From Anaerolineae bacterium (lineage in GTDB: Bacteria; Chloroflexota; Anaerolineae; Aggregatilineales; Aggregatilineaceae): DNA of 64,000 nt. Made by a program: the position numbers and the translations under genes. The stretch lies in the NCBI GenBank assembly GCA_016930015.1, contig JAFGHR010000062.1, positions 1-64,000 on the forward strand. The letters run 5' to 3'. Below the pieces are notes generated by a model that saw only the letters and a program-made list of their open reading frames with translations, searched no databases and was not told where the DNA came from. How positions within the stretch are numbered: position 1 is the first letter of the stretch; every line of letters starts with the position of its first letter. Below are positions 26,765 to 34,201 of the stretch, piece by piece.

Positions 26765-26941
26765 TTACAACTGCTCGATGATGTTGGCGTAGATGTTGCT
26801 GATTCCGGGACCCAGTACGGTCAAAATAAAGACCAGAACAACCGCCACAAAGATCAGGATTAGCGCATACTCAACCAGGCCCTGACCTCGTGTCCACCGG
26901 CGTAAAGCGGGGTGGGCCGATAGCCACTGCCACAGCGCCAT
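26765..26941 (-). CDS. Flp/Fap-type pilin
   Basis: A 58-residue prepilin. After a basic leader (RRWTRG) comes QGLVEYALILIFVAVVLV, the processing site and hydrophobic helix of tight-adherence (Tad) pilins: cleavage is expected after the glycine, and the glutamate at +5 is kept (G-QGLVE). The start has an excellent AAAGGAGGT ribosome site, implying strong translation. No Tad assembly gene, TadV peptidase or further pilin gene is in the window, so its export machinery must be elsewhere. Confidence 0.9.
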   Translation of the reverse strand: MALWQWLSAHPALRRWTRGQGLVEYALILIFVAVVLVFILTVLGPGISNIYANIIEQL

Positions 26942-27064
26942 CAGCGACCTCCTTTCAATATGATTGGTTCTGAGCGAAGCCTCCTCCCAAGGTATAAAAA
27001 AGCATTGGGAACAGGTATAAACAAATCAACTCATCGTTGATAAGTCTACATTTTAGCTTATACC

Positions 27065-27095
27065 ATTATACACTACTTATCCACTGGTACTGCAA
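27065..27095 (-). promoter_or_regulatory. Possible promoter of the Flp pilin gene
   Basis: Minus strand TATAAT (27070-27065) with TTGCAG (27095-27090) at 19-bp spacing. The leader would be about 115 nt. The 375-bp gap between the pilin and the next gene (26942-27316) otherwise shows only A+T-rich sequence. Confidence 0.45.
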
Positions 27096-27238
27096 TACCG
27101 CCGTTGTAAAGGTTTTGTTGGTACTTCTTTGGGGAATCGTAATACCAGCGTCTGGCGCTGTGTGGTGCGCTTCTTGCCATATTTAATGTTGTGTATCAAA
27201 AATATAAAAGTTGTTATTGAATATCATAAGCACACCCG

Positions 27239-27267
27239 TTGACTTATTGAATGCCATCTGTTAATCT
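27239..27267 (+). promoter_or_regulatory. Promoter of the DUF2089/SHOCT-like operon
   Basis: TTGACT (27239-27244), 17-bp spacer, TAATCT (27262-27267). Leader of about 43 nt to the ATG at 27317. Confidence 0.6.
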
Positions 27268-27316
27268 TTAGATACTTATAGAGAAGAGTTCTTGGAGTTT
27301 GAGGATAACAAGACCC

Positions 27317-27718
27317 ATGTATACGGTATTCCCGGTTCCGGGCAAATGCCCGGTATGTGAAGAGCAGATGATGATCACGCGCTTGTACTGCCCAAACTGT
27401 GATGTGACAGTCGAAGGCCGCTTTTCGTTGGGTCGCCTGGCGATGCTGTCGCCAGGACAACTGGAATTTGTGGAAGTGTTTTTGAAGTGTGAGGGCAAAA
27501 TAACGCGTGTAGAAAAAGAACTGGGCATGTCCTATCCCACCGTTCGCAGCCGTCTGAACAGTATCATCACGGCGATGGGTTACGAGGTTTACGGCGGCGG
27601 GGACGACGAGGACGAAGAACTGTCAGCCGAGCAGCGGCGTCAGGTATTGGATGATCTGGCGGCGGGCATTATCACGCCCGAAGAAGCGGTTGATGCGCTG
27701 CACGGTGACCTTTCCTGA
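27317..27718 (+). CDS. DUF2089 family zinc-ribbon/HTH protein
   Basis: A 133-residue protein. Residues 9-30 hold a zinc ribbon with two CPxC-type pairs (GKCPVCEEQ, LYCPNCD). Residues 40-90 form a helix-turn-helix typical of DUF2089 (FVEVFLKCEGKITRVEKELGMSYPTV), and the tail after an acidic stretch is VLDDLAAGIITPEEAVDALHG. A DNA-binding regulator of its own operon is the likely role. The tail motif recurs in three other proteins of this operon. Start at ATG 27317; a TTG six codons upstream is less likely. Confidence 0.88.
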   Translation: MYTVFPVPGKCPVCEEQMMITRLYCPNCDVTVEGRFSLGRLAMLSPGQLEFVEVFLKCEGKITRVEKELGMSYPTVRSRLNSIITAMGYEVYGGGDDEDEELSAEQRRQVLDDLAAGIITPEEAVDALHGDLS

Positions 27719-27757
27719 CTGTTTGTCGAGATCACCTGAAACCTGAGGAGGATGAAT

Positions 27758-28192
27758 ATGATGACTCGAAAAGACGTGTTGCAGCAGTTATCCGAAGGCA
27801 AGATTGACGTGACTCGTGCTACCGAGCTTCTCAGCGAGATCAACGAGTCAGCTACTGTGGGAGAAGCACCGGAAGCCCTGTTTGCACCTGAAGCACCGCT
27901 TGCGCCGGAAGCACCGCTTGCGCCGGAAGCACCGCTTGCGCGGGATCACACGGGACGCTGGCTGCACATTCACGTCAGTGATCTGCGTTCGGGCAAAAAC
28001 AGGGTGCGCGTGAATGTGCCGTTAGGGTTGGTCAAGTTTGGCCTTAAGGTCGGATCACGCTTCACCGACGAAATGAATGAATCCATGATGGAAGACGTGA
28101 TAGACGCCCTCCAGGACCCGGATATTTCGGGGACGTTGGTTGAGGTTGAAGACATAGAAGACGGCGAACGCGTGCACATTTTCATCGACTGA
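27758..28192 (+). CDS. SHOCT-like small regulatory protein with Ala-Pro-Glu repeats
   Basis: A protein of 144 residues. The N-terminus has the motif VLQQLSEGKIDVTRATELLSEI, a helical hairpin of the SHOCT kind. Three 18-bp tandem repeats then encode a flexible APEAPL linker. The C-terminal domain (residues 65-144) has LHIHVSDLRSGKNRVRVNVP and a matching paralog at 30492-30863. Three ATGs lie close together; GAGGAGG at 27745-27751 best serves 27758. Role unknown, probably membrane-stress or anti-sigma-like regulation in the same unit. Confidence 0.75.
   Translation: MMTRKDVLQQLSEGKIDVTRATELLSEINESATVGEAPEALFAPEAPLAPEAPLAPEAPLARDHTGRWLHIHVSDLRSGKNRVRVNVPLGLVKFGLKVGSRFTDEMNESMMEDVIDALQDPDISGTLVEVEDIEDGERVHIFID
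27884..27937 (+). repeat. 18-bp tandem repeat, three copies
   Basis: Three consecutive 18-bp units (GCGCCGGAAGCACCGCTT; the first differs at 2 positions) in frame, encoding APEAPL. Unit number may vary between strains. Confidence 0.85.
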
Positions 28193-28243
28193 TGCTGTGT
28201 GAGTGTACGCCGTGGCCATCAAGAATGCACGGGAGGGTGAATC

Positions 28244-29401
28244 ATGAAACGAATCGTACATAACAATGTGAACGTGCCGGTGATTATCGAAACCGTCACT
28301 GGTGATCTGCGCTTGCGCGGGCGCGGTAGTGATCTGGTGGTCGAAAGTGAGTCGCCGCACGTCGAACAGATCGGTGATGGGCAGCCCTTTGTGGTGCGTT
28401 GTGCGAGCGACTGCCGGATTACCCTGCCGCCCGAAGTTGATATCAGCGTGCAGCAGGTGGGCGGTGACGCCAAGTTGACCGAGCTGGTCGGCGCTGTCGA
28501 TATCATCTCCATCGGAGGGAATCTTACACTTCGCAACGTGATCACGGCGGACGTCAAAACCGTGGGGGGTGATCTCCGCGTCAAGTGGGCCAGCGACAGC
28601 ATTACCGTCGGCTCGGTCGGGGCAGACGCCACCGTCCGGGAAGTGGACGGTCCGATCACGATCCGGGCGATTGGTTCCGATCTCTACGTGCGTAACATCA
28701 ATGGAGACTGTATAGTAGACGGTGTCGGCTCCGATCTGATGCTGAACCTTGATTTTGAACCGGGAAAAGATTACCGGTTCTGTGCGGGTGGTGATGTTCT
28801 GTGCCGGGTGCAGCCCGATACCAGCGCGCGTTTTGTCGTACCGGCAGATACGCACATCAGCCTGGATGTGGAAGCCGATATCAGCGAGGGCGACGGCGGC
28901 CAGCAGATCGTGACGTTGGGCGATGGCGCCGCGCTGGTGACGATCACGGGGGCCGAGGAACTGCGGCTCATTGGCAAAGAAGAAGACTACGTCATCAACC
29001 TGGGCGTGCAGATCGAAGAAGAACTCGAAGCACGGTTGTCAACATTGGAAGAAAAACTCAACCAGCAGCTTGAAGGGCTGGACGAACGTATCCAGGCCAA
29101 GACGGAGTATTACGCATCGCAGGCCGAACGTTTAGCCGAACGTGCTCAACGCCAGGCTGAACGCGCCGCCGCCCGGTTCAAGAAGACTCAGGAACGTAAA
29201 CGGGTCAAAGGTAAGCGCGGCACGTCACGCCGTGTCGAATTTGCGTGGGGATCACCGCCACGGCCCCCCGCGCCGCCTGCCGCACCGTTGGAACCGGTAA
29301 CCGAGCAAGAACGGTTGATGATCTTAAAAATGGTGCAGGAGAACAAGATCACAATCGAAGAGGCCGAGCGTTTGTTAGCGGCCCTGGATTCGCAGGGGTA
29401 A
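28244..29401 (+). CDS. DUF4097-like beta-solenoid protein with coiled coil and SHOCT-like tail
   Basis: A 385-residue protein. Residues 1-240 are short repeated beta-strands (GGDAKLTELVGAVDIISIGGNLTLRNV) as in DUF4097 adhesin-like solenoids. Residues 245-320 form a charged coiled coil (EEELEARLSTLEEKLNQQLEGLDERI), followed by a basic and Pro-rich linker. The end, ILKMVQENKITIEEAERLLAAL, is the same helical motif found in its neighbours. No signal peptide, so cytoplasmic. Third gene of the operon. Confidence 0.8.
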   Translation: MKRIVHNNVNVPVIIETVTGDLRLRGRGSDLVVESESPHVEQIGDGQPFVVRCASDCRITLPPEVDISVQQVGGDAKLTELVGAVDIISIGGNLTLRNVITADVKTVGGDLRVKWASDSITVGSVGADATVREVDGPITIRAIGSDLYVRNINGDCIVDGVGSDLMLNLDFEPGKDYRFCAGGDVLCRVQPDTSARFVVPADTHISLDVEADISEGDGGQQIVTLGDGAALVTITGAEELRLIGKEEDYVINLGVQIEEELEARLSTLEEKLNQQLEGLDERIQAKTEYYASQAERLAERAQRQAERAAARFKKTQERKRVKGKRGTSRRVEFAWGSPPRPPAPPAAPLEPVTEQERLMILKMVQENKITIEEAERLLAALDSQG

Positions 29402-29417
29402 CATGTAAGGGAACATC

Positions 29418-30485
29418 ATGGTCGTAGCAGAGCTGCTGTCGGTACAGCAGTCCAACAAGGCAAGCGGTCTGCGCCCTGTCCGGCTGCGGCAAGACCTTGG
29501 TGATATCGCCGAGCTTATTGATCTGTGTTTCGCGTCCACGTTGGATGCGGCGGGGCATGCGGCTATCCGTGAAATGCGCACCCTCAGCCGTTCCGGGCCG
29601 CTGTTATGGGCGCTGAACAACCTGACCCGTGCGTTAACAGGCTGGATGCAAGGATTTGTGTGGGTCGAACATGGCCGCCTGGTGGGGAATGTATCGGTGT
29701 CGCCGACCGGCTTCGACCGGGGATGGGTGATCGCCAACGTGGCCGTGCATCCGGATTACCGGCGGCGCGGTATTGCGCGGCAGATGACACGCGCCGCGCT
29801 TGATCTCGTGGCCCGCCAGGGCACGTTCGCCACGCTGCAAGTGGATGCTGACAATGATACAGCGCGCAGGTTATATGCTTCCTTCGGTTTTGAGGAACTG
29901 CGAACGTTCAGCCGGTGGCGGCGTATGCCCGTTCACCGGCTCCCGCCGTCCTCAGAGCCGCTGCCTATCCGGCGGTTATCACGCGCGGATTCTGCGGCTG
30001 CTTATATGCTGGCGCGGCGTGTCCGGCCTGATGAGCGGGGCGGTATGGGCTGGCTGCGTCCCACCAGCGAACGCGCTTTTAACAGTTACCCGTTGGGCGG
30101 GTTTCACGCGCTGTGGACCGGACGTACTATCACGCGGTGGGGCATCGCCGGGCGACAGCGCCCGCTGGATGCCCTGTTGATCACCGAAAGCCGCGCCGGT
30201 CGCTTGACCATGCGCTTTGATATGCTGGTGCGCCCGGAGCGTGCCGGAGAATTCGAATATGCATTGATCGATTACCTGATCCGGCGGTTGGCCGGGCAGC
30301 AGCGCGCGCTGGTGACCGATCACCCGGCGGATGATGAATATACGATGGAGGTGTTTCGTCGCCATCATTTTCAGCGTGAGCGTATGCTGGTTCACATGTT
30401 GTGGCGCGTACCTGCTTCGCCAGGGGCACAGCCAATCATCCCGCCAGCCCCAAGTTACCAAGCATCGTCGAAAGGAGAACGCTGA
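29418..30485 (+). CDS. GNAT family N-acetyltransferase
   Basis: A 355-residue protein. Residues 15-175 form a GNAT domain with the acetyl-CoA motif in VAVHPDYRRRGIARQMTRAAL near residue 118 and the following DNDTARRLYASFGFEEL. The second half (180-340) is a less clear, possibly degenerate second GNAT-like domain. Substrate unknown. It sits between two SHOCT-like genes: 16 bp after one, 6 bp before the next. Confidence 0.85.
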   Translation: MVVAELLSVQQSNKASGLRPVRLRQDLGDIAELIDLCFASTLDAAGHAAIREMRTLSRSGPLLWALNNLTRALTGWMQGFVWVEHGRLVGNVSVSPTGFDRGWVIANVAVHPDYRRRGIARQMTRAALDLVARQGTFATLQVDADNDTARRLYASFGFEELRTFSRWRRMPVHRLPPSSEPLPIRRLSRADSAAAYMLARRVRPDERGGMGWLRPTSERAFNSYPLGGFHALWTGRTITRWGIAGRQRPLDALLITESRAGRLTMRFDMLVRPERAGEFEYALIDYLIRRLAGQQRALVTDHPADDEYTMEVFRRHHFQRERMLVHMLWRVPASPGAQPIIPPAPSYQASSKGER

Positions 30486-30491
30486 TTCTCG

Positions 30492-30863
30492 ATGACAACC
30501 GCAGAAGAACGTATGCGTATTTTGGAGATGATCCAGCAAGGAACCGTGAGCGCCGAAGAAGGGGCCAACCTGTTAAAGGCGCTTGGCAGCAGCAAGCCTA
30601 AACCACCGGCTTCACCTTCGCGTGATCCGCGCGTGCTGCGCGTCCGGATCACCGATCTGGTGTCCGGCAAGGCAAAAGTCAACGTCAATATCCCGATGAG
30701 CCTGGTCAATGTTGGGATCAAGTTGGGTGCACGCTTTACGCCGTCCAATGCCGAAGTCGATTACGACGAGATCATGGAAGCCATCAAGGGCGGTGCCAGC
30801 GGAAAACTGGTTGATGTTGAGGACCTCGAAAGCGGCGAACATGTCGAAGTGTGGGTTGAGTAG
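30492..30863 (+). CDS. SHOCT-like small regulatory protein (paralog)
   Basis: A 123-residue protein starting with the motif ILEMIQQGTVSAEEGANLLKAL and then LRVRITDLVSGKAKVNVNIP. It is a clear paralog of the protein at 27758-28192, differing by lacking the Ala-Pro repeat linker. Last gene of the five-gene operon. Function unknown. Confidence 0.78.
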   Translation: MTTAEERMRILEMIQQGTVSAEEGANLLKALGSSKPKPPASPSRDPRVLRVRITDLVSGKAKVNVNIPMSLVNVGIKLGARFTPSNAEVDYDEIMEAIKGGASGKLVDVEDLESGEHVEVWVE

Positions 30864-30941
30864 ATGAGTCGCCTACAACGTGACCGGCAGGCTCAAAACG
30901 GTCAATCTGTCTTTTCTGGGCCAGGAGTCCCGTGTTGGTCC

Positions 30942-31637
30942 TCACTGGGTGAGGGTGGTATCGCCGGATTCAGCAGTATCCCCTGCGCCCGCATCCGATG
31001 ATGCGCCCGCATCCGCAGATGCGCCCGCATCGCCTGATTCGGCTGTGTCACCCGACGTGTCGCCCGTATCAATGACTTCCGGGGTAGGGGTGGGTTCGGG
31101 TGTGTTGGTGAGTTCGGGCGCGTTGGTCGGTTCGGGCGTACTGGTCGGTTCCGGTTCGAGTGTGTTGGTGGGTTCGGGTGTATTCGTAGGCTGTGGTGTA
31201 TTGGTCGGCAGCGGCGCATTGGTTGGGGCCGGGGTACTGCTCGGCGCCAGGGTAACCGTGGGTGACAGGGTCAGCGTTGGCGCGGTTGTCGGGAGCGGCG
31301 CATCGGTATTGGTCGGCGTTGGCGTCAGGGTAAACGTGGGGATCACCGGGGCGACCGTGGTTTGCAGGTAAATCTGAAACGGGGTCGGCTGGAGTGGGTC
31401 CCCGAACGGGGTGAATGTCGCCGTGAAGAACGGCGTAAACGCCAGTGACGCGTTTGGCGACGCGGTGACACCTCCCAAAGTCGCCAGCGTTTGCTGGGCT
31501 TCGGGCGTTTTTTCGTCTTCCGGTGCAGTTGCCAGCAGGATCGTGCCCAGGCAGTAACACGGCAGGGTTAGCAGGATGATGGCCAGCAATACGACTCGCG
31601 TTGACTGCCGGCTTTGGGTGATTTGTTCAAAGTCCAT
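30942..31637 (-). CDS. Membrane-anchored Thr/Pro-rich protein
   Basis: A 231-residue protein with one N-terminal membrane segment (VVLLAIILLTLPCYCLGTILL). The rest is low complexity: TPTP and TNTPEPT repeats over residues 100-185, then an acidic Ala/Gly/Asp tail. This is a stalk-like extracellular protein with no recognisable domain. GAGG lies 7 bp before the ATG. Much of the DNA is repetitive, so the length may vary between strains. Confidence 0.7.
   Translation of the reverse strand: MDFEQITQSRQSTRVVLLAIILLTLPCYCLGTILLATAPEDEKTPEAQQTLATLGGVTASPNASLAFTPFFTATFTPFGDPLQPTPFQIYLQTTVAPVIPTFTLTPTPTNTDAPLPTTAPTLTLSPTVTLAPSSTPAPTNAPLPTNTPQPTNTPEPTNTLEPEPTSTPEPTNAPELTNTPEPTPTPEVIDTGDTSGDTAESGDAGASADAGASSDAGAGDTAESGDTTLTQ
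31080..31250 (-). repeat. Low-complexity repeat encoding Thr-Pro-Glu stalk
   Basis: Imperfect 18- to 24-bp units around the minus-strand coding pattern ACCAACACACCCGAACC, inside the anchored protein gene. The adjacent 30985-31045 holds a second repeat for Ala-Asp-Ala-Gly. Confidence 0.7.
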
Positions 31638-31714
31638 GGTCGCCTCGTGGCCGGTCCCCGTTTTTGATTACAGCAATCGTAGCATGCGCTTTGGACCACT
31701 GTCAAAAGCACACG

Positions 31715-32902
31715 TCAGCGAATATCCAACCAGATATCGGTCTGGAGCACTTCCGCCATGACCCACGCCGCATGATGAGCTGGCGTGTCGTAATTGTTGA
31801 GCTGGAGCCGCCGCCGCCCGCGCTGTTTTTGCAGGTGGCGGACCGTGTACCAATTGTGGCAGTGTCCCTCAATAGCACCCAGCGCCGCGATCTCCCAGAA
31901 CCGGCGGCCATCATACAGGTGCAGCCACACGTTTTGTGTTGTGGACACCGGACCACCGCCGGTTTCGCGGTGTGATGTGTGCGCCGGGGTTTGTGAAACC
32001 AGCACGTATGCCACTTCAGCAAATGGCACCCGCCAGCGCGTGATCCCCAAAAACCGGCTCTGGCACCGTACTTCACGCACGGTCGAGTCGATCACGATAT
32101 CACTGGTCACCAGCAGCGACCGGAAGTGCAGCACGGTCATGACGACCAGCGCCGCCCCTACGGCCAGGCCAGCCCACGGCAGCCATGCCGGTTCGACGCT
32201 GGCCATACCGCTGGTTTGTGAACCGATCCCCAGCACAAAAAACAGCACCGACAGGATAGCGAGCACCGGCACACGCAGGGCCGCGCCCAATACCCACCGG
32301 GTGTCATGCTGCCAGATAAGCCCGCGTGGAACGGCATTTAACGACCAGTTTTCAAATTCGAACGGCGGTGTTTTGGGTTCGATCATGAGCCGCAGCGGTG
32401 CCATGTCAACCGACATCATCGGCGCAGTCGCCTGAAGCGGCTGCGTATCGGATATCAGGTTGACGGCGCGCGTTGGGGCCGGTACAAGGTGAAACGGGCG
32501 GCCAATCACCCGCGCCAGCGATTGCCCGGCCTGTTTGGCTTCGTCGAAGTGTTCGGTTGTGGCGCCGCTGGGCCAACTTGCCAGCCCGCACCAGCGCATT
32601 TGATAGTTGGTTTCGGGGCGGGCAGCGATCAACAGGCCCATACGCCAGTTACGGCTTTCGGGGGCCCAGCCCACAACGACGCGCGCCACATCGGCAGGGA
32701 TAAGCTGCCCCTCACCGGGAATCTGTCGCGCTTTGGCGAATGCCTGTGAACACACAATGCGGTCGGGACGCGCTTCTACCAGCGGTGGTAGGGTGTTGGG
32801 CTGATCAGGCTGTCGTGCACCGTTGAGCAGCGCCCACCGGGTCAGGTCGAATTCGATAGTCAGGTTATGAGCGGCGTAGATTGTTTCAGTTAAGTTTTGC
32901 AT
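31715..32902 (-). CDS. Protein of unknown function with central membrane pair
   Basis: A 395-residue protein. Residues 1-190 form a soluble part with Trp-rich strands, two membrane segments lie near 210-230 and 240-262, and the last 130 residues form a second soluble domain (VREVRCQSRFLGITRWRVPFAEV), which reminds of PH-like domains found in bacterial membrane proteins. No family is recognised. Start at ATG 32902 with a weak ribosome site. Confidence 0.65.
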   Translation of the reverse strand: MQNLTETIYAAHNLTIEFDLTRWALLNGARQPDQPNTLPPLVEARPDRIVCSQAFAKARQIPGEGQLIPADVARVVVGWAPESRNWRMGLLIAARPETNYQMRWCGLASWPSGATTEHFDEAKQAGQSLARVIGRPFHLVPAPTRAVNLISDTQPLQATAPMMSVDMAPLRLMIEPKTPPFEFENWSLNAVPRGLIWQHDTRWVLGAALRVPVLAILSVLFFVLGIGSQTSGMASVEPAWLPWAGLAVGAALVVMTVLHFRSLLVTSDIVIDSTVREVRCQSRFLGITRWRVPFAEVAYVLVSQTPAHTSHRETGGGPVSTTQNVWLHLYDGRRFWEIAALGAIEGHCHNWYTVRHLQKQRGRRRLQLNNYDTPAHHAAWVMAEVLQTDIWLDIR

Positions 32903-33094
32903 GTGTTACCAATATGAACGTGTTCGATTACCGTTGTGTTCGCCCCGGTCTAAGCGGAAACTCCAGTTCCGGCAGAGACTCCATTTCTGGCACAGAGTAT
33001 AACCCTGGCGACCCACACCACCCAAGTCTACCGCGCTACGGGCATGTGCGCTACGCGTTGTGGGGAACTCGTTGTGCAACCGGCAAGCCCGTGC

Positions 33095-34024
33095 TTAGGG
33101 CTTGATGAACAGGATCGTGATACCCAGCACGGCGATCAGTGTGCCGGCCACGGCCCGCCGTGTGATCCGCTCGTTAAAAAAGAAGCGTCCCAGCGGCAGT
33201 AGAATGATCGGGGTCAGGCTCATCAACGTGGAGGCAATGCCAACCGGCGCGTTTTGCACCGCGATCAGCGAAAAGGTAACGCCGACAAACGGCCCGGCAA
33301 TGGCCCCAATCAGGATGAACCGGATCGCGCGCGGGTTGTTTTTGAGGGTACGAAAGGTGGTATGGCCGTACCCACCGGCCAGCGCCACTGTCCAGATGAC
33401 CAGCGTGGACACGATCAGCCGCATCAGGTTGCCGGACAGCGCGGGAAAATCATCGACCAGCCCTTGTTTAGAGGCGACCAGTCCCGCGGCTTGCCCCAGT
33501 GCGCCGCCCAGCCCGAACAACACGCCGATGATGTACTGCCGGTGGGGGTTGTCCGCTGGTTGGGAATGGCCGTTGGCGTCGGTCCCGTTGCGGCGATCGG
33601 TGACGACCCACGCCACGCCGCTTACCGCCAGAAAGATACCCATCAGTTCACCCGCGCTCAACGTTTCTTTGAGCAGAAACCACGCCAGCACCGCGCCCAT
33701 GACCGGGTTAAGCGCCATCAGCAGCATCGACAGGCGCGGGCCGATCATGACAAACGCCTGAAACAAAAACGCATCCCCGATCACAAACCCGATCAGCCCT
33801 GACAGGCCCATCCATCCCCAGCGCGACAGGTCCGCGTCCAGCGGGAACGGCTGCCCCTGCGTGATCCAGTGCAGGCCGGTGACCATGATCAAGGCCATCA
33901 ACAGGCGCGTGCGGTTGACGACCGGTGAGCCCACGATACGGCCCGACAAGGTGAAGAAGATCGAAGTGAAACTCCAGCATAATGACGTCATGAGTCCCGC
34001 GAGTTCACCGGTGTATGCTGTCAA
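33095..34024 (-). CDS. EamA (DMT) family transporter
   Basis: A protein of 309 residues with ten hydrophobic segments in two EamA repeats of about 140 residues each (for example GFVIGDAFLFQAFVMIGPRLSMLLMALNP-type ends after the fourth helix). DMT transporters export or import metabolites such as amino acids; substrate unknown. Start: TTG 34024 has AAAGGAAG 8-9 bp upstream and gives a normal first helix. The open frame extends to 34147 but this region overlaps the thrS terminator. Confidence 0.85.
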   Translation of the reverse strand: MTAYTGELAGLMTSLCWSFTSIFFTLSGRIVGSPVVNRTRLLMALIMVTGLHWITQGQPFPLDADLSRWGWMGLSGLIGFVIGDAFLFQAFVMIGPRLSMLLMALNPVMGAVLAWFLLKETLSAGELMGIFLAVSGVAWVVTDRRNGTDANGHSQPADNPHRQYIIGVLFGLGGALGQAAGLVASKQGLVDDFPALSGNLMRLIVSTLVIWTVALAGGYGHTTFRTLKNNPRAIRFILIGAIAGPFVGVTFSLIAVQNAPVGIASTLMSLTPIILLPLGRFFFNERITRRAVAGTLIAVLGITILFIKP

Positions 34025-34132
34025 CGTGACGCTTCCTTTAGGATTATGTAGGATTTGAACCGCACAAAACAAAAGTTCGGCGAGTATAGCACCGGCAAAA
34101 GGGTGTGTCAGGGCAGTTTCGACAAAAACGAC

Positions 34133-34165
34133 CCCGCTAACGCTCATGTGTGGAGCGTTAGCGGG
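34133..34165 (-). terminator. thrS terminator
   Basis: A perfect 13-bp stem (34133-34145 with 34153-34165, core GCTAACGCTC/GAGCGTTAGC) with a 7-nt loop, followed on the minus strand by GTCGTTTTTG. It lies 37 bp after the thrS stop. Confidence 0.85.
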
Positions 34166-34201
34166 CGGATATCAACACCTATGCAAATATCGGGCGGCTG
34201 C

